5,426 nt of DNA from F23-D06 sp947167635 (GTDB lineage Bacteria; Bacteroidota; Bacteroidia; Bacteroidales; WCHB1-69): assembly GCA_947167635.1 (NCBI GenBank), contig CAMVIT010000101.1:1-5426 (forward strand), read 5' to 3'. The first letter of the stretch is position 1. The number at the start of each line of letters is the position of its first letter. Shown piece after piece: positions 1 to 5,426 of this stretch. The notes below the pieces were generated by a model that was not told the DNA's origin, ran no database searches, and was given only the letters and a program-made list of their open reading frames with translations. Made by a program: the position numbers and the translations under genes.

Positions 1-14
1 CTCGTGTTTTCGGG

Positions 15-33
15 CTTTCCGCGTTTCGGAAAG
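15..33. other. Small stem-loop at left edge
   Basis: CTTTCCG (15-21) and CGGAAAG (27-33) form a perfect 7-bp stem around a 5-nt loop. On the plus strand a run of five T lies six bases downstream (39-43), so this could be a weak terminator for a plus-strand gene that ends before or at the window edge. On the minus strand no T run follows it, so it is a poor terminator for the dipeptidase gene. Frames crossing 1-78 are too short to call a gene end. Confidence 0.3.
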
Positions 34-78
34 AAAGATTTTTAGAGGAAAGATAATAAAAAAACAATTATATAGCGA

Positions 79-885
79 TTACCGCACGTTCCAGTAAACA
101 GGGTGGTTGAAGTAGGTGTCGGGGTAGGGCTCGTTTTTGAGGGTGAAATGCCACCACTCGCTTTCAATCGGTTTGAATCCGTGCTTGATCATGGTGTTGC
201 GCAGGAGCATGCGGTTGGCGAGCTGCTGGCGCGTGAGTGTCGCGGTGTGCGAGGGATGGCTCTCAACACCGAACCAGTCGAAGGTGCCGCCCATATCGAC
301 CTCCTTCTCCGTGCGCATGTCGAACAGCGTCAAATCCACCGTGGAGCCGCGCGTGTGGCCCGACCGGCGGGCAATGTAGCCGTGGTCGAAAAGGTACGGT
401 TTGTCGTACATCGGGTAGAAATACTGCTTCGTCAGGGTGTCGTACGGGTCCTTCGACCAGCGGACAAAGTGATCCACGGCCTGCTGCGGACGGTAGGCAT
501 CGTAAATCTTGAGCCGATACCCTTGCTCCTTCAGCTCGTCACTCACCTTCTTGAGGGCGTTGGCGGCCTCCACCGTAAGCAACGCGATAGGCTGGAGATA
601 ACCGTCGATGCGGGTGCCTGCAAAATTGTAGGTGCTGTAATAGCGGATTTCAAGAATGGCATCTGGAATGACATCCGTGAGCAGCACGAATCCTTCAGGA
701 TTCTGATAGTCGTCGGAGATTGCCCCCACTGCGGTCGTGGGCTCTTCAACGGGAGCTTGAACGGTCTCGGCCGCCGCTTTTTTCCCGGAACACGAGGTCG
801 AAATTATTATGAATGCCAAGAAGATGACGCATAAAATACAGGATAGGGTAGGGCGTTTGGGATTTGATAAACTTATGATTCTCAT
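79..885 (-). CDS. ddpX: VanX/DdpX-type D-Ala-D-Ala dipeptidase, lipoprotein
   Basis: This is a zinc metallopeptidase of family M15D, whose known members hydrolyse D-alanyl-D-alanine; the likely role is recycling or trimming of peptidoglycan-derived dipeptide in the periplasm. The 268-residue product carries the full active-site set: the SGHTRGSTVD motif gives zinc ligands H177 and D184, EWWHF gives catalytic E243 and ligand H246, and R132 in YDAYRP matches the transition-state arginine. Spacings match VanX (H116, D123, E181, H184, R71). The N-terminus has a hydrophobic stretch (about 14-31) ending in STS-C32, a lipobox-like site, so the protein is probably lipid-anchored with a linker (about 33-60) before the catalytic domain. 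No acidic surface-export signal follows C32. The frame stays open back to 945, but the ATG at 885 is preferred: AAAAAGG lies about 8 bases upstream, the signal peptide starts there, and a -7 box (924-931) would put the mRNA start after 945. It is divergent from htpG. No van resistance genes (vanH, vanA, vanS/R) are nearby, so a glycopeptide-resistance role is not supported. Confidence 0.92.
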   Translation of the reverse strand: MRIISLSNPKRPTLSCILCVIFLAFIIISTSCSGKKAAAETVQAPVEEPTTAVGAISDDYQNPEGFVLLTDVIPDAILEIRYYSTYNFAGTRIDGYLQPIALLTVEAANALKKVSDELKEQGYRLKIYDAYRPQQAVDHFVRWSKDPYDTLTKQYFYPMYDKPYLFDHGYIARRSGHTRGSTVDLTLFDMRTEKEVDMGGTFDWFGVESHPSHTATLTRQQLANRMLLRNTMIKHGFKPIESEWWHFTLKNEPYPDTYFNHPVYWNVR

Positions 886-923
886 ATTTTTAACCTTTTT
901 TATAATGCTTTTTATTTGAAATG

Positions 924-931
924 CAAAAGTA
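924..931 (-). promoter_or_regulatory. Candidate -7 box of the dipeptidase gene
   Basis: The minus strand reads TACTTTTG, an exact match to the Bacteroides -7 consensus TAnnTTTG. Transcription would begin near 915-920, about 30 bases before the ATG at 885. No TTTG -33 element is visible at the usual 17-23 base spacing, so the call rests on one element. It also argues against a start at 945. Confidence 0.45.
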
Positions 932-1029
932 TAAAAAACTGACATGATGTCGGATTCCCATTCGATCTTTGCAGATATGTCTTGTCATCATGTTTTTTGT
1001 TCTGATGATTCTGCCAATCTGTCACGGGC

Positions 1030-1037
1030 TATTTTTG
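1030..1037 (+). promoter_or_regulatory. Candidate -7 box of htpG
   Basis: TATTTTTG matches TAnnTTTG exactly and lies 66 bases before the htpG start codon, giving a leader of roughly 60 bases. A good -33 TTTG is not present at normal spacing; the nearest TTTG (996-999) is 30 bases away, and TTCTG (1009-1013) is only a weak match. I see neither a CIRCE element (TTAGCACTC-N9-GAGTGCTAA) nor an E. coli sigma-32-like promoter, so any heat control must use another signal. Confidence 0.45.
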
Positions 1038-1054
1038 GCACAAATTTTGCAATA

Positions 1055-1068
1055 AAAACGCGCGTTTT
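1055..1068. promoter_or_regulatory. 14-bp perfect palindrome in htpG leader
   Basis: AAAACGCGCGTTTT is a perfect palindrome just downstream of the predicted htpG transcription start and 35 bases ahead of the start codon. It is overlapped by a second inverted repeat, GCGT-TTT-ACGC (1062-1072), which could fold in RNA. A dimeric repressor site or a small RNA hairpin affecting htpG expression are both possible. The function is inferred from position only. Confidence 0.35.
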
Positions 1069-1103
1069 ACGCTATTTCTTCTAAAAAATTAAAACACAAC
1101 AAT

Positions 1104-3017
1104 ATGCAAACTGGTAAAATTAATGTTCAAACGGAAAACATTTTTCCTGTCATCAAGAAATTCCTCTATTCCGACAATGAGATATTCCTTCGCGAGTTGA
1201 TCTCCAATGCCGTAGATGCCACCCAGAAGCTCAAACGTCTGGTGAGTCTTGGCGAGGCCAATTGCGAGTTGGGAGACTTGACTATTGAGGTGAAGGTCAA
1301 CAAGGATGACAAAACCATCCGTGTCATCGACCGTGGCATCGGCATGACGGCCGAGGAAGTGGACAAATACATCAACCAGATTGCCTTCTCCGGTGCCGAA
1401 GACTTCTTGGCTAAGTACAAGGGCACGGATGCCGCCAACATCATCGGACACTTTGGCTTGGGGTTCTACTCCTCCTTCATGGTCGCTGACCGCGTGGACA
1501 TCTTGACCCAATCCTACAAGGAAGGTGCCAAGGCCGTGAAATGGAGCTGTGATGGCTCGCCCGACTTCACTTTGGAGGAGATCGACCCCCGCGAGCGCGG
1601 CAGTGAAATCGTGCTGCACGTCGCTGACGACACTGCCGAGTTTCTCGACGAGAACAAGATCGTGGGACTGCTCAACAAATATTGTCGTTTTCTGCCCATC
1701 CCCATACTTTGCGGCACCAAGACCGAATGGCGCAAACCCGAACCAAAGCCCGAAGAGGCCACCGATGAAAACAAGGATGAGAAGAAAGAGGAACCCAAGG
1801 AAGAGGCGGTGCAGGTGCCCCGCATTATCAATGACACCGACCCATTGTGGCAAAAATCACCCTCGTCGTTGACCGATGAGGACTACAAGAAATTTTACCA
1901 CGAACTCTACCCGATGAACTTCGAGGATCCTATGTTCCAAATCCATCTCAATGTGGACTATCCCTTCAACCTTACGGGCATCCTCTATTTTCCGAAGGTC
2001 AAGAATCAACTTGATCTCAAAAAGAACCGTGTGCAACTCTATTGTAACCAGGTCTTTATCACAGACGAATTGGAGGGTATCATCCCGGAGTTCATGACCC
2101 TGTTGCATGGTGTCATCGACTCGCCCGACATCCCGTTGAACGTTTCCCGTTCCTACTTGCAATCCGATGCCAACGTCAAGAAAATCTCCACCTACATCAG
2201 CAAAAAGGTGGCCGAGAAGTTAGAGTCGATGTTCAAAGAAAACCGTGAGGATTTCGAGAAGAAATGGGATGAGTTGAAGGTCTTTCTGCAATATGGCTCT
2301 TTGACGGACGAGAAATTCTATGAAAAAATCAAGGATTTCTATCTTTTGAAGAGCACGGAAAACAAATATTATACTGTTGAAGAGTACAGGAATTTGGTGA
2401 GTGCGTTGCAGACGGACAAGGACGACAATGTTATTTTCTTGTATGCCGCCAACGTGGATGAGCAGAATCTTTATATCTCCGCCGCCAAGGAGAAGGGATA
2501 CGATGTGCTGCTGATGGACGGTTTTCTCGATGCACATGCCATCCAGATGTTGGAGCAAAAGAACGAAAAGGTTCGCTTTACCCGTGTGGATGCGGACGTG
2601 ATTGACAAGTTGATCCAGAAAAAGGATGATGTAACCCCCTCGAAACTTTCCGACGACCAGCAGAAAGACCTCAAAGAGTTTTTTGCAAAGTGTGCCGATG
2701 ACAGCAAATTCACGGTGATGGTGGAGAGCTTGAGTGAGACCGACCTGCCCGTGATGATCACGCAGAACGAGTTTATGCGCCGCTTCAAGGATATGGAGAA
2801 AGTGTCGGGACAGCAGGGATTTTATGGCAACTTTGATCACTACAACATTGTGGTCAACGGCAACCACCCGTTAGCCTCGCGTGTGCTGTCGGAGGAGGAC
2901 GAGACCAAGCGCACCCAGTTGGTACAACAGATGATTGACTTGGCCTTGTTGTCGCAGAACATCCTCACCGGCGAGAAACTCGGCGAGTTTGTGAAGAGAA
3001 GTTTCGAGATACTGTAA
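1104..3017 (+). CDS. htpG: Molecular chaperone HtpG (Hsp90 family)
   Basis: HtpG is the bacterial Hsp90, a cytosolic dimeric ATP-driven chaperone that remodels late folding intermediates and works with the DnaK system. The 637-residue protein (E. coli HtpG has 624) has the whole architecture. The GHKL ATPase domain shows LRELISNAVDA with catalytic E31 and Mg-binding N35, DRGIGM with nucleotide-binding D76, and GHFGLGFYSSF (115-125). The middle domain contains LNVSRSYLQ with R349, the arginine that contacts ATP phosphate in the family. The C-terminal dimerisation domain follows and lacks the eukaryotic MEEVD tail. A lysine/glutamate/proline-rich linker (about 210-235) lies between the N and middle domains and is longer than in E. 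coli. The start is fixed by the family N-terminus (MQTGKINVQTENIF). It follows an A-rich, SD-less leader as in many Bacteroidota genes. The gene appears to be monocistronic and ends 16 bases before a strong hairpin. It has no frameshift or missing key residue. Confidence 0.98.
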   Translation: MQTGKINVQTENIFPVIKKFLYSDNEIFLRELISNAVDATQKLKRLVSLGEANCELGDLTIEVKVNKDDKTIRVIDRGIGMTAEEVDKYINQIAFSGAEDFLAKYKGTDAANIIGHFGLGFYSSFMVADRVDILTQSYKEGAKAVKWSCDGSPDFTLEEIDPRERGSEIVLHVADDTAEFLDENKIVGLLNKYCRFLPIPILCGTKTEWRKPEPKPEEATDENKDEKKEEPKEEAVQVPRIINDTDPLWQKSPSSLTDEDYKKFYHELYPMNFEDPMFQIHLNVDYPFNLTGILYFPKVKNQLDLKKNRVQLYCNQVFITDELEGIIPEFMTLLHGVIDSPDIPLNVSRSYLQSDANVKKISTYISKKVAEKLESMFKENREDFEKKWDELKVFLQYGSLTDEKFYEKIKDFYLLKSTENKYYTVEEYRNLVSALQTDKDDNVIFLYAANVDEQNLYISAAKEKGYDVLLMDGFLDAHAIQMLEQKNEKVRFTRVDADVIDKLIQKKDDVTPSKLSDDQQKDLKEFFAKCADDSKFTVMVESLSETDLPVMITQNEFMRRFKDMEKVSGQQGFYGNFDHYNIVVNGNHPLASRVLSEEDETKRTQLVQQMIDLALLSQNILTGEKLGEFVKRSFEIL

Positions 3018-3033
3018 TATTCTTGAATACATG

Positions 3034-3071
3034 AAAAAGTCGGCAATCGCGTAGGTGATTGCCGACTTTTT
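3034..3071. terminator. Bidirectional intrinsic terminator between htpG and the convergent lipoprotein gene
   Basis: AAAAAGTCGGCAATC (3034-3048) and GATTGCCGACTTTTT (3057-3071) are perfect 15-base inverted repeats around an 8-base loop. The G+C-rich core is flanked by A and T runs, so RNA made from either strand ends its hairpin with a U run (six U on the plus strand, five on the minus). It lies 16 bases after the htpG stop and about 90 bases past the stop of the convergent lipoprotein gene, and can serve both. Confidence 0.92.
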
Positions 3072-3163
3072 TATTATTTGGCATGATGTCGGGCTTGGTG
3101 TCCCTTCAACGCGGAGGCCGGGATATGGATGGCGGAGGGATTCATAGCTCAAAACAGTCAACC

Positions 3164-4081
3164 TTACAACTCCACGGCAGGCCAGCCGTAGTCCTGGTAG
3201 TATTTGATGTCGAGGTTGTGTTTTTTCACATACTCGCGCAGCTGTTCCTGACGGACGGCCTCGCGAACCTTCTCGTTGGAGTGGATGTTCTGGTAGATGT
3301 CGAAATAGCTGCCGAAGATGCGTTGTGCGCTGGCCTCGTTGCCGGCCCCGTCAACGGTTTGCTCGAAAGAAACCACCTTGTACTGGTCGCCTTCCTTCTT
3401 CAGGGTCATCGTGCCTGCGTGGTTGCCGCCTGAGACGCACTTCAGCGTGTCGCCGGACTTGTCGTACCAGTACACCCAGAAGTCGCCCATAAAGAGTTCG
3501 TCCTCCTCGTGTACCATAATCATCATAGGGATGCAGAGCTCGCCTTTCTGGTAGTGCTCGCCAATCTCGTTCACCAGATAGTCGCTGATGGCGTTGCGCA
3601 CCACCTGTTCCTTTTTATTGATGGCGATATGGCGGATGCAATCGGCCTTGTGTTCGTCGAAGTCGGATATCAGCCACTGGCCGTCCACCTTCTCCATATA
3701 GAGCTTATGTTCCTCTACGTCAGAAGATTCGTCGAACGAACCATCCTCCCATTTCTGGCGCACCTTGATGGTGGCGACCGCGTGAGTGTTGTCGGTTTTT
3801 TCCACGCCGGCCACTTCAAAGTCGGCGATGGTGCCGCCGTTGCCGGTCACGAAATAGTAGAGCCACTCGTGGTCCATGGCCTCGAACTCCGGCAGTTGGT
3901 TGAACATCGTGTCCAGCACGTTGTAGAAATCCGCCGTCATATACGGTTTCGACTTCTCCGACAGTTCGTGGTCGGGGATGTACTGGCACAGCTCGGCCGC
4001 ACGTTTCTGCAGCTGTTTTTCTGAATCACTACATGCCGCAAACAACAGCGCGGCGATGGCAAAAAGCAGGATTTTTTTCAT
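3164..4081 (-). CDS. Putative lipoprotein of unknown function, two-domain
   Basis: I do not recognise this 305-residue protein as a named family. It starts with a clear lipoprotein signal peptide: KK, a hydrophobic core and LFAA-C17. The residues after the cysteine (SDSEKQ) are mildly acidic, a weak hint of surface export in Bacteroidota. Residues about 24-145 look like an NTF2-like or DUF3828-like fold, with alternating strands and a closing DGQWLISDFD (133-142), a pattern common at the end of such domains. Residues about 155-260 look like a second alpha/beta unit, with the aromatic strand FWVYWYD (201-207), a strand pair GTMTLKKEGDQYKVVSFE (223-240) and VDGAGNEASAQRIFG (243-257). The C-terminal part is charged and helical, ending in WPAVEL. 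The fold assignments are judged by eye. The start codon is chosen because the signal peptide begins there; the leader is A/T-rich without a Shine-Dalgarno site. The gene is convergent with htpG and lies 33 bases after the stop of a broken frame. A binding or envelope role is possible, but nothing shows a reaction. Confidence 0.85.
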   Translation of the reverse strand: MKKILLFAIAALLFAACSDSEKQLQKRAAELCQYIPDHELSEKSKPYMTADFYNVLDTMFNQLPEFEAMDHEWLYYFVTGNGGTIADFEVAGVEKTDNTHAVATIKVRQKWEDGSFDESSDVEEHKLYMEKVDGQWLISDFDEHKADCIRHIAINKKEQVVRNAISDYLVNEIGEHYQKGELCIPMMIMVHEEDELFMGDFWVYWYDKSGDTLKCVSGGNHAGTMTLKKEGDQYKVVSFEQTVDGAGNEASAQRIFGSYFDIYQNIHSNEKVREAVRQEQLREYVKKHNLDIKYYQDYGWPAVEL

Positions 4082-4114
4082 AATATTGTTTTTTTAATTG
4101 TTATTTGCAAAAAT

Positions 4115-4171
4115 CTAATCTCTACTTCCGGGCATAAGGTCGATGAAGGTTTTCTTGACAAGATCGTTCAG
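4115..4171 (-). pseudogene. Orphan C-terminal-like frame next to the abiEii break
   Basis: Where abiEii homology stops, another minus-strand frame reads LNDLVKKTFIDLMPGSRD and then a TAG stop at 4115. The upstream side of this frame is open for about 14 further codons (to a TGA) but overlaps the abiEii remnant, so only the part after 4171 is independent. It reads like a protein C-terminus, and it ends 33 bases before the lipoprotein start, a typical operon spacing. It may be the 3' end of a gene that once preceded the lipoprotein gene, or the C-terminus of abiEii itself after an internal deletion. The family is not recognised, and a chance frame cannot be excluded. Confidence 0.35.
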
Positions 4172-4332
4172 TGCAACGCCGTACCTCCGCGAAATGCCAG
4201 CTGCGAAGCCAAAAATTCATCGTTGAAAATGCAGACCAGGGCCTTGCAGATGATGAGGTCTTGTTCGACCATCGCATCAGTGTTCCAAGGCACTTGCTCG
4301 TACCATTCTTGTATGTAGTATTGGGGAATCAT
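4168..4332 (-). pseudogene. abiEii: Truncated abiEii: N-terminal remnant of type IV toxin nucleotidyltransferase
   Basis: This 54-codon frame reads like the N-terminus of AbiEii toxins (COG2253-type nucleotidyltransferases that act as toxins in AbiE systems). Its opening MIPQYYIQEWYEQVPW, then VEQDLIICKALV and finally LAFRGGTALH match the expected order up to the family's GG[ST] nucleotidyltransferase motif (G49-G50-T51). A TGA follows at once. The usual continuation (KLY..., the downstream aspartates and roughly 200 or more further residues) is not found in any frame below 4168, so the gene cannot make an active enzyme. Its ATG overlaps the abiEi stop as ATGA (4329-4332), the normal translationally coupled arrangement. 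The lack of any match after the break points to a deletion rather than a point mutation. Confidence 0.82.
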
Positions 4333-5144
4333 ATTTCGTCAATTTCAACTTCGTAGTTTATAATAATTTTCCAACGCTTGTCTATGAGCATATCATCGCT
4401 AACGGCATACGTTTGTTTCAGTGGAGTCTTTCGCATTATCCTACCTGTTTGTTTCCATAATGTATAGAGTTGGTCAGCTTGATCCTGCTCTTCAATCTGT
4501 TCAAGCAGATAGCCAAGACGTTGAATGGTGGCACTGCTGAAATAACTCAGCAATGGCATCTTTTTGTCATCCCAGGAGGTTGACTCGCACAGTTCCACTA
4601 AAAGTTCAGCAGCTCGGCTCACACCTCCCACTTTGCGTTCTTCTGCCACCACGTCCAAAGCAGTTAACTCAGGTTCTGCCACAGTCATATAGCCAGTCAA
4701 GGTTTTCACACGCCTGGTGAATTCAAGTGGCAGATTTTGTCTTAGAGTGAATTGTACGCGTACGCCGTTTTTCATTCCTGAACGGATAGGTCCCCCATTG
4801 ACCGTTGCTTGGAACACCATGGCCCGTTGATGCGAAGCTCCATTCATCGCAGCAGCCGTCAGTAACGAGACGTAATAATCACGCTTCAGAAAACTCATCA
4901 ACTTGTCTATGTAAAACGAAGGAGGAACAACACCTCTCAACTTGTACTCATTGGGTATGATGACGTAAAAGTTTTGCCAAGGTGACATGATAATGCCGCG
5001 ATCAGTCAGTCGGGTCAAACTGTTCTGCAACGCTTGGTCTGAAATGGGCAGGTGCAGATTCAGCACATCTTCCTTCGTGAAAATGTACCGGCCTCTCACC
5101 ATTTCATGGGTAACCCAGTCTTGCAAACATTTAATATCTGCCAT
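4329..5144 (-). CDS. abiEi: AbiEi-type antitoxin / transcriptional regulator (type IV TA, abortive infection)
   Basis: This 271-residue protein resembles AbiEi antitoxins (COG5340-like, predicted component of a viral defence system). In characterised AbiE pairs, AbiEi neutralises the toxin without stable binding to it and represses its own operon through an N-terminal winged helix. Here residues about 20-64 fit a winged helix-turn-helix: FTKEDVLNL, then a probable recognition helix SDQALQNSLTRLTDRGII (35-52), then a wing ending YVIIP. The C-terminal antitoxin domain follows, with KRDYYVSLLTAAAMNGASHQ (87-106), NGGPIRSG (116-123) and VRVQFTLRQNLP. Length is normal and the frame is intact. The start at 5144 fits the protein family and a promoter 29-61 bases upstream; no Shine-Dalgarno site is seen. 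It overlaps the truncated toxin gene by ATGA. Hand counts of two 60-base samples inside it give 42% and 47% G+C (4381-4440, 4501-4560), against 60% and 48% in two samples of the neighbouring lipoprotein gene, in keeping with transfer but not proof. With no active toxin alongside, it is an orphan antitoxin. Confidence 0.88.
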   Translation of the reverse strand: MADIKCLQDWVTHEMVRGRYIFTKEDVLNLHLPISDQALQNSLTRLTDRGIIMSPWQNFYVIIPNEYKLRGVVPPSFYIDKLMSFLKRDYYVSLLTAAAMNGASHQRAMVFQATVNGGPIRSGMKNGVRVQFTLRQNLPLEFTRRVKTLTGYMTVAEPELTALDVVAEERKVGGVSRAAELLVELCESTSWDDKKMPLLSYFSSATIQRLGYLLEQIEEQDQADQLYTLWKQTGRIMRKTPLKQTYAVSDDMLIDKRWKIIINYEVEIDEI

Positions 5145-5172
5145 CGTAATCGTCTTGTTGTCTGTTTATAAG

Positions 5173-5205
5173 CAAAACTAATCGCTTTCTGATTATTTCT
5201 GCAAA
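5173..5205 (-). promoter_or_regulatory. abiEi promoter with candidate operator
   Basis: On the minus strand, TTTG (5205-5202) and TAGTTTTG (5180-5173) match the Bacteroides -33 and -7 elements exactly, with a 21-base spacer. Transcription would start near 5165, about 20 bases before the abiEi ATG. Between the two boxes lies an inverted repeat, TAATC-N7-GATTA (5179-5195), one arm of which touches the -7 box. A 7-base direct repeat CTGCAAA occurs at 5199-5205 and 5210-5216, 11 bases apart or about one helical turn, covering the -33 box. Both are reasonable sites for AbiEi autorepression, though no binding can be shown from sequence. A second -7-like box, TATTTTTG, at 5220-5213 lacks a good -33. 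Confidence 0.65.
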
Positions 5206-5292
5206 TTCGCTGCAAAAATACAACTATTTTCGATTCAACCACATTTTTGTAAAAAAAACTTATACAGAACAAAACAGCTGGATTTATGGTCT

Positions 5293-5426
5293 TTACCGCA
5301 CGCCAAGTTCCTTAAAGATATTACCCAGTACTTCCGCATCGTTGCGACAGAGATAGGAGTTTATTTCCATCGTTGTCCCCCCGGGGCACTTCCAACCACT
5401 TTTGTTTTTGTTGAATGCTCAAAATT
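5293..5426 (-). other. Possible damaged 3' end of an unidentified gene at the window edge
   Basis: Two short minus-strand frames overlap here. One enters from the window edge and reads TKVVGSAPGGQRWK before a TAA at 5361. The other begins at an ATG inside that stop region (5370), reads MEINSYLCRNDAEVLGNIF and ends KELGVR with TAA at 5293; it is open back to a TGA at 5419. Both look protein-like but neither is recognised. A C4G6 tract (minus strand, about 5377-5386) lies just upstream of the overlap, so a frameshift joining the first frame to the second is conceivable. It could equally be a 25-residue ORF or chance. The sequence from 5221 to 5292 is A/T-rich with no gene seen. Confidence 0.3.

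Noticed and set aside
103..834. Long open frame on the plus strand opposite the dipeptidase gene
   Set aside because: It is the complement of a gene with complete catalytic motifs; the translated product has no recognisable domain and is low-complexity in Val, Gly and Arg.
79..945. Longer start (ATG at 945) for the dipeptidase
   Set aside because: Adds 20 residues before the signal peptide and would place the -7 box inside the coding region.
943..992. CATGATG (943-949) and CATCATG (986-992) as a long-range inverted repeat between the divergent promoters
   Set aside because: Arms are only 7 bases with a 36-base gap and do not align with either promoter box, so chance is likely.
1089..1853. 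Long minus-strand frame opposite the start of htpG
   Set aside because: Shadow of a strongly conserved gene; hydrophobic wording arises from the complement of the charged HtpG linker.
2220..2867. 215-codon minus-strand frame opposite htpG
   Set aside because: Shadow frame; no start signal or family character.
3082..3092. CATGATGTCGG also present at 943-953 as a dispersed direct repeat
   Set aside because: Only 11 bases, two copies, no shared context.
3509..4024. Plus-strand frame opposite the lipoprotein gene
   Set aside because: Shadow of a gene with a clear signal peptide; starts and ends at no signals.
4082..4331. CRISPR, insertion-sequence ends or target-site duplications around the abiEii break
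   Set aside because: No terminal inverted repeats, transposase fragment or repeated flanks were seen; a simple deletion explains the junction better.
5292..5301. TTACCGCACG occurring both here and at the dipeptidase stop (79-88), as a possible duplicated end
   Set aside because: Ten bases only; the flanking sequences differ completely.

Overview
The window looks like a chromosomal stretch of a member of the Bacteroidota, most likely Bacteroidales. The HtpG sequence has wording typical of that group (for example DRGIGMT and an IAFSG motif). Start codons are preceded by A-rich stretches rather than strong Shine-Dalgarno sites. Exact Bacteroides-type -7 boxes (TAnnTTTG) lie upstream of three genes, and two proteins are lipoproteins with short signal peptides. 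The genus cannot be named from the sequence alone.

Layout from left to right. Positions 1-78 hold only a small hairpin and no gene I can support. A VanX/DdpX-type D-Ala-D-Ala dipeptidase lipoprotein lies on the minus strand (79-885). A divergent promoter region (886-1103) separates it from htpG on the plus strand (1104-3017). htpG converges on a lipoprotein gene of unknown function (3164-4081, minus), and a strong hairpin that can work in both directions sits between them (3034-3071). Upstream of that lipoprotein, also on the minus strand, is an AbiE type IV toxin-antitoxin locus. Its antitoxin gene abiEi is intact (4329-5144), with a recognisable promoter. The toxin gene abiEii starts correctly with an ATGA overlap but stops after 54 codons (4168-4332), inside its nucleotidyltransferase motif. 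A second short frame (4115-4171), which reads like the end of another protein, begins where the toxin homology stops. The right edge (5293-5426) has one or two short minus-strand frames that may be the damaged 3' end of another gene.

How the parts relate. The dipeptidase and HtpG are housekeeping or cell-envelope and stress functions driven from a shared intergenic region. The AbiE locus looks like a horizontally acquired defence module now decaying: the toxin has been lost, apparently by a deletion that joined its first 54 codons to unrelated sequence just ahead of the lipoprotein gene, while the antitoxin and its promoter survive. I see no clearly new multi-gene system. The most informative signals are the truncated toxin with its junction, the candidate operator in front of abiEi, and the palindrome in the htpG leader.
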